The notes below the pieces were generated by a model. It saw nothing but the letters and a program-made list of their open reading frames with translations, searched no databases and was not told the origin of the DNA. From Methylomarinum sp. (GTDB lineage Bacteria; Pseudomonadota; Gammaproteobacteria; Methylococcales; Methylomonadaceae): a stretch of DNA of 9,628 nucleotides. Positions 6,101-9,628 of this stretch are shown one piece after another. Location: assembly GCA_013139755.1 (NCBI GenBank), contig WTAG01000448.1, positions 1 through 9,628 on the forward strand. The letters are read 5' to 3'. A program made the position numbers and the translations under genes. The first letter of the stretch is position 1; every line of letters begins with the position of its first letter.

Positions 6101-6523
6101 TTAGGCTTTAATTAAGTAGTTTTGGCACACTTCAAGCGCATCCATAATATTTTCAGATAAAACCACAATCTCTTCTTGTATCTGACTTGCCTCTGAATCG
6201 ACAGACATGGCTCCAAAAATTGAATAATTAGCCCCGGACAGTGCAAATGATGACAATGGCATCGCCATATTAAGTTCTAGCATCGTTTGATTTAATGCAG
6301 GCGCTTGTCCATCAGCAATTTGGGATTTATCAAATAAGGGGACATTAAAAAGCAGTTGAGTCTCACTCGCTGTCGCTAGAATGGCAAACTCTTCAATATC
6401 TTCACGAATAAGGGTGAGCATGGAAATAGCATCATTATTCGTTGCAGTGACACTAAAACGGCTACCGTCTTCAGCGGTGTAGTCAGCTAAAGCAGCTTGG
6501 ACTTTTTCTAGGCTGTTGTTCAT
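6101..6523 (-). CDS. yjfI: YjfI family protein (DUF2170)
   Basis: This is a small cytoplasmic protein of 140 residues, the usual length of the DUF2170/YjfI family, which is regularly found next to YjfJ-type PspA genes. Its biochemical role is unknown. The sequence has the family pattern: an N-terminal helix (LEKVQAALADY), a central beta-rich part (FSVTATNNDAISMLTLIRED, ILATASETQLLFNVPLF), a SSFALSGANYSIFGAMS stretch, and a C-terminal helix with EEIVVLSENIMDALEVCQNY. There is no signal peptide or membrane helix. The ATG at 6523 has an AGGAAA site just upstream. It lies between speD (53-bp gap) and yjfJ (12-bp gap) in one minus-strand group, which implies a shared job with the PspA-like protein. 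Confidence 0.85.
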   Translation of the reverse strand: MNNSLEKVQAALADYTAEDGSRFSVTATNNDAISMLTLIREDIEEFAILATASETQLLFNVPLFDKSQIADGQAPALNQTMLELNMAMPLSSFALSGANYSIFGAMSVDSEASQIQEEIVVLSENIMDALEVCQNYLIKA

Positions 6524-6542
6524 AGTTGTTTCCTATTGTGAA

Positions 6543-6562
6543 TAAAAAAATGCGCTCATTAT
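6543..6562 (-). terminator. weak hairpin plus T-run between speD and yjfI, possible attenuator
   Basis: Read on the minus strand, AATG-AGCG-CATT is followed by a run of seven T, beginning 17 bases after the speD stop. The stem has only four base pairs, so any termination would be partial. It could lower yjfI-yjfJ expression relative to speD. Confidence 0.2.
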
Positions 6563-6576
6563 TTTTCGTCTACAAC

Positions 6577-6960
6577 CTATTTAATTGGGCTATTTATTAA
6601 AGTTTCAATAGCTGTTGTTCCACGCTGTATAAGTGTCGTCGTTTCTGTACCACCAAAATACTGCTTAAGGATAGCGATAGCCGTTTCAGGCTGTGCCTTA
6701 CCACACATAAAAACATCAAAAGCTGCAAAATTATCTTCTGGCCACGTATGCACAGAAATGTGCGATTCAGCTAAACAGGCGATGCCAGTAATACCGGAAG
6801 GCTGGAAATGATGGTAGTTCTCAAACAACAAGGTGGTATTAGTTTGTTTAATAATTTCATGGATAGCCGTTTTCATTAGCCCTATGTCATTAAGATGCTG
6901 TGCATCATAGAGATCAATAATAAGATGTTTACCATCGGGTTTTAGGGTTTTGTTATCCAC
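6577..6960 (-). CDS. speD: S-adenosylmethionine decarboxylase proenzyme
   Basis: This pyruvoyl enzyme decarboxylates S-adenosylmethionine, making the aminopropyl donor for spermidine synthesis. At 127 residues it is the short single-domain prokaryotic (Thermotoga/Bacillus, class 1B) form, not the longer E. coli form. The self-cleavage site is ESHISVHTWPE: chain cutting between E65 and S66 would turn S66 into the pyruvoyl group. H71 and C86 follow at +5 and +20 from the serine, the spacing of the known catalytic His and Cys in the Thermotoga maritima enzyme. The start is GTG at 6958-6960, with AAAGG five bases upstream. It leads the minus-strand group speD-yjfI-yjfJ and faces speE across a 148-bp divergent promoter region, so the two halves of the pathway sit back to back. 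Confidence 0.93.
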   Translation of the reverse strand: MDNKTLKPDGKHLIIDLYDAQHLNDIGLMKTAIHEIIKQTNTTLLFENYHHFQPSGITGIACLAESHISVHTWPEDNFAAFDVFMCGKAQPETAIAILKQYFGGTETTTLIQRGTTAIETLINSPIK

Positions 6961-7108
6961 AATAGCCTTTGAGATTTCAGGATTGAAAATAAATTTTACA
7001 CTATAGTAAATGGTGCAGATTGATTATTTAGATAACATAAAACTATTAGTTTTATCACAATGTTATGATGTAACTTTAGTCGCCAACTATTAGTATTAAG
7101 GAAAATCG
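6961..7108. promoter_or_regulatory. divergent promoter region with three ACTA(T)TAGT palindromes
   Basis: This shared region serves speD leftward and speE rightward. ACTATAGT (7000-7007) and two exact ACTATTAGT copies (7042-7050, 7086-7094) are palindromes with centres about 43-44 bp apart, close to four helix turns. The middle copy is the core of a larger perfect palindrome, ATAAAACT-ATT-AGTTTTAT (7037-7055). The flanking ATAACAT (7032-7038) and ATGTTAT (7060-7066) add an outer pair. Candidate rightward -10 boxes are TATGAT (7064-7069), or TATTAG (7044-7049) with TTGATT (7020-7025) 18 bp upstream. Leftward, TATAGT or TAAAAT (7005-6993) could serve as -10. A common regulator is plausible but inferred. 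Confidence 0.45.
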
Positions 7109-8794
7109 TTGACAAACAAACAACTGGACTGGGCTGTACTGACCATTCTGGCAATAGGTGCGGGCTGCGGATTAGTCTATGAGTATTTATTATCGCATTA
7201 TGCCGGGCGCGTTTTAGGCGCAGTCGAAGAAGCTATATTTGGCATTATTTCAGTGATGATGATTTTTATGGGCGTAGGTTCATTTTTAGCTCGAAATATT
7301 AAAAATCCATTTGCTGGATTTGCATGGCTGGAATTGTGCCTGGCAGTTATTGGTGCCAGCAGCGTGTTACTGATTGGTGGTGTATTTTCTTTAGCCGCGT
7401 TATTTCCCCAACTATTAGCAGAGACCTTTTCCATTCCACCCGATTTAATTCCTAGAGGTGGCCTGGTCCAAAGTATTGAATCGCTCGCCCGCTGGGCACC
7501 TTATTTAATTGGCGCACTATTAGGTACATTAATTGGCATGGAGATCCCCTTAATTGGTGAAATTCGTAGCCAGATTTATGCAGATAACTTAAAAAACAAC
7601 CCGGGATCTATCTACGGTATAGATTATCTGGGCGCAGGCATAGGCGCTCTATTCTGGGTTTTTCTAATGTTATCGCTGGAAGTATCTTTTGCCGGTGCTT
7701 TAACCGCTTCGGTTAATTTACTGATTGGTGCTGTCTTTTTTTATTTATTTAAAGATAAAATTCCTTCTGCAAGTTATTTATTACTAGGCCATGCAATCGC
7801 AGCACTATGGATATTACAAGTTTTTAGTTATGGTCCGGACTGGTCGGCTGAAATGGAGGATATGTTATATCGCGATAAAGTGATTTATCATGACAATACA
7901 GCTTATCAACATTTAGTCATTACCGAGCGTATCACAGACCCGGAAAAACCCAGCATATTAACTTTTTTTATTAATGGCAGAACACAGTTTGCCAGTAATG
8001 ATGAACATATTTATCATTCCATGCTGACTTATCCTGCATTAGCCGCATCGGCACGCCAGAACAAGGTTTTAATTATAGGCGGTGGTGATGGTCTGGCTCT
8101 ACGGGATGTCTTGCGATGGAATCCTAAAAAAGTCGTGTTACTGGATTTAGATAGTGATTTAGTCAAATTATTTAAATCCCCAAAAACAGAACAGGGTAAA
8201 GTGCTAAATCAGCGATTAATCGCGGCAAACCAAGGTGCATTTAATGATAAACGAGTGCAAACCATTTTTGGTGATGCCTTTGTGAGTATTAATGCATTGA
8301 TTCGAGATAATCAACTGTTTGATACGGTGATTATAGACTTACCCGACCCCAACCACCCTGATTTAAACAAACTCTACAGTACCTGGTTTTATCATAAAGT
8401 CCTTAATTTATTAGCAGGTGACGGTGCAATGGTGGTGCAATCTACCAGCCCTTATCATGCGAAAAACACTTTTATCAGTATAGGAAAAACCATCAAACAT
8501 GCGGGTTTTAAACATGTTCAGCAATACCATCATAATGTCCCTTCCTTTGGAGAATGGGGTTTTAGCATTGCCACTAAAAATGGCTTGCCTGCAAAACAAC
8601 GTTTACAGAATTTAACAAGCTGGCCGATCGATGATGGCTGGACAACCAAAGGTCTGTTGTTAGCAGCCTTTGAATTTGGCAAAAACTTTTATCAACAGAC
8701 TGATACGATAAAAATAAACCGATTAGGTTCTATGGTCGCTTATCAATACCACCATTCTGATTGGCAAAAAGAAATGGGCTTATATACACAATAA
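7109..8794 (+). CDS. speE: membrane-fused polyamine aminopropyltransferase (spermidine synthase)
   Basis: This enzyme transfers an aminopropyl group from decarboxylated S-adenosylmethionine to putrescine or another polyamine. The 561-residue protein has two parts. Residues of about 8-240 contain roughly seven hydrophobic segments, forming an inner-membrane domain. Residues of about 255-490 are the catalytic Rossmann-fold domain. It keeps the active-site landmarks: YQ (266-267), NGRTQFASNDEHIYH (289-303, equivalent to the usual DG..Q....DE..YHE), GGGDG (324-328) for the cofactor, LDLD (345-348), GDAF (388-391) and DLPDP (410-414) with the catalytic Asp. About 70 residues follow the core. The start is TTG at 7109, with AAGGA at 7098-7102 at good spacing. 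yjfK follows after 12 bp. Product identity (spermidine or another) cannot be read off. Confidence 0.92.
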   Translation: MTNKQLDWAVLTILAIGAGCGLVYEYLLSHYAGRVLGAVEEAIFGIISVMMIFMGVGSFLARNIKNPFAGFAWLELCLAVIGASSVLLIGGVFSLAALFPQLLAETFSIPPDLIPRGGLVQSIESLARWAPYLIGALLGTLIGMEIPLIGEIRSQIYADNLKNNPGSIYGIDYLGAGIGALFWVFLMLSLEVSFAGALTASVNLLIGAVFFYLFKDKIPSASYLLLGHAIAALWILQVFSYGPDWSAEMEDMLYRDKVIYHDNTAYQHLVITERITDPEKPSILTFFINGRTQFASNDEHIYHSMLTYPALAASARQNKVLIIGGGDGLALRDVLRWNPKKVVLLDLDSDLVKLFKSPKTEQGKVLNQRLIAANQGAFNDKRVQTIFGDAFVSINALIRDNQLFDTVIIDLPDPNHPDLNKLYSTWFYHKVLNLLAGDGAMVVQSTSPYHAKNTFISIGKTIKHAGFKHVQQYHHNVPSFGEWGFSIATKNGLPAKQRLQNLTSWPIDDGWTTKGLLLAAFEFGKNFYQQTDTIKINRLGSMVAYQYHHSDWQKEMGLYTQ

Positions 8795-8806
8795 ACAAGG
8801 AACAAC

Positions 8807-9454
8807 ATGGGATTATTTGACCGATTTAAAGAAAAAAAACCCGTTGCACGGAAGTTGGAGCATCCACACGATTTACTCATCGGTGATATGGTGGATTTTG
8901 CGCTAATGAGTCAAACAGATTTAAGCAACAAAAGTTTTCAGGTGACTAAAATTTGGACCCTGGATTTAGGGGGTGACAAGCATAAACGCATCTATTTTCA
9001 ATTAGACGATGTTGACCTAAGTATTCGCTTACGAGTGGTTGACAATAACACCCTTGAACTAGGCTTAGAGGTTTATCCGGAAACCTTGCTGAAAGTCTTT
9101 TCTGAATCTGATATTGCAAACATACTAGATCCCGATACGGGAGTTAATCATCAGCTAAGAGCTAATGTTTCCATGGATGTTTTACCACCGGAAATAGCCG
9201 GCTGGGTAGCTGAGAATTATCGCCAGGAAGGTTTTGAGTTAGCCTATCGATATGAAGATGATTTTAGAAACAAATCATTACCTGAACATGAAGATGACAG
9301 TGAAGATGCCTGTGATTTTGCCTGGTTATTTTCTGATAATAGGCAACACAGTTTAGAATTTAGGGTCTTTGATGGAGGACGTACTGAGGCTCATCTTTGT
9401 GCCTATATTCCGATACGAAAAATAGATGGCTTATGGCCCGCTAAGCAAGCATAA
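8807..9454 (+). CDS. yjfK: YjfK family protein (DUF2491)
   Basis: This is a soluble 215-residue protein of the DUF2491/YjfK family, function unknown, whose genes usually accompany PspA-type YjfJ and polyamine-related enzymes. It starts MGLFDRFKEKKP, a short amphipathic and basic N-terminus common in the family. The body is strand-rich (DMVDFALMSQTD, IYFQLDDVDLSIRLRVVD, LELGLEVYPETLLKVF), and an acidic patch (PEHEDDSEDACDFAWLFSD) precedes the final LEFRVFDGGRTEAHLCAYIP segment. There is no signal peptide or membrane span. The ATG has AAGGA upstream and lies 12 bp after speE, so the two are one transcription unit. In this locus yjfK is separated from yjfI-yjfJ by the divergent promoter, unlike the E. 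coli order. Confidence 0.87.
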   Translation: MGLFDRFKEKKPVARKLEHPHDLLIGDMVDFALMSQTDLSNKSFQVTKIWTLDLGGDKHKRIYFQLDDVDLSIRLRVVDNNTLELGLEVYPETLLKVFSESDIANILDPDTGVNHQLRANVSMDVLPPEIAGWVAENYRQEGFELAYRYEDDFRNKSLPEHEDDSEDACDFAWLFSDNRQHSLEFRVFDGGRTEAHLCAYIPIRKIDGLWPAKQA

Positions 9455-9457
9455 CTG

Positions 9458-9628
9458 ATGAATCTTTTTTATCGTTTTATTAATTGGCGGCGCAACACCC
9501 TGCTGTCATTTGAAGAAGATGTAATAAAGCTTTCATTACTTCGCTCTGCGTTTATATTATTGATAATAATAATCACGCATGTTTACCTAATGACCCTGTT
9601 TGAAGCATTCAACTGGCAAGATGCTTTG
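9458..9628 (+). CDS. membrane protein, N-terminal part, possible ion channel
   Basis: The gene runs off the window; only 57 codons are visible. An ATG at 9458 lies three bases after the yjfK stop, with only a poor Shine-Dalgarno match, so translation is probably coupled to yjfK. The peptide begins MNLFYRFINWRRNTLLSFEE, then has a hydrophobic helix AFILLIIIITHVYLMTLFEA, and continues FNWQDAL. A first membrane helix followed by a W-x-D-A-L segment is what precedes the pore loop (TTVGYGD) in bacterial two-helix potassium channels, and such channels are known neighbours of these genes. The filter lies beyond the window, so the channel call is inference. Confidence 0.6.
   Translation, partial: MNLFYRFINWRRNTLLSFEEDVIKLSLLRSAFILLIIIITHVYLMTLFEAFNWQDAL

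Overview
The window is AT-rich bacterial DNA, most likely from a gammaproteobacterium. The evidence is the YjfI (DUF2170), YjfJ (PspA-like) and YjfK (DUF2491) protein set, known from the Escherichia coli yjf locus, together with tRNA genes that encode their own CCA ends. The genus cannot be fixed from the sequence alone.

Layout. (1) Bases 15-639 hold a DUF4126 membrane protein gene broken by one extra C in a C7 run. (2) A well-formed promoter at 665-693 precedes two identical tandem tRNA-Phe(GAA) genes (716-914). (3) Bases 915-3000 look like a decayed accessory patch downstream of the tRNAs. It contains 544 bp with no gene, a 112-residue orphan protein, an imperfect inverted repeat, a doubtful minus-strand ORF, the C-terminal remnant of a RecD-type helicase with two frameshifts, and a conserved-looking small protein whose first codons seem frameshifted. 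(4) A complete cytochrome P450 lies at 3029-4372. (5) Bases 4373-4828 have no confident gene but hold a hairpin, a G-rich tandem repeat and a 16-bp perfect inverted repeat that together resemble a small non-autonomous (MITE-like) element. (6) A compact rhomboid protease lies at 4829-5368. (7) From 5405 to the window end are two divergent gene groups: speD-yjfI-yjfJ on the minus strand, and membrane-fused speE-yjfK-(probable ion channel) on the plus strand.

How the genes work together. The last block is the coherent system. SpeD makes decarboxylated S-adenosylmethionine, and SpeE uses it as aminopropyl donor to make spermidine or a related polyamine. Here SpeE is fused to about seven membrane segments, which would place polyamine synthesis at the inner membrane. 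The neighbours are a PspA/IM30-type membrane-remodelling protein, its two usual companions of unknown function (YjfI, YjfK), and the start of a membrane protein that may be a pore-type ion channel. The reasonable inference is a polyamine-linked envelope-stress module. The 148-bp divergent promoter region carries three regularly spaced ACTA(T)TAGT palindromes, a candidate shared operator. The enzyme families are recognised confidently; the joint function and the operator are inference.
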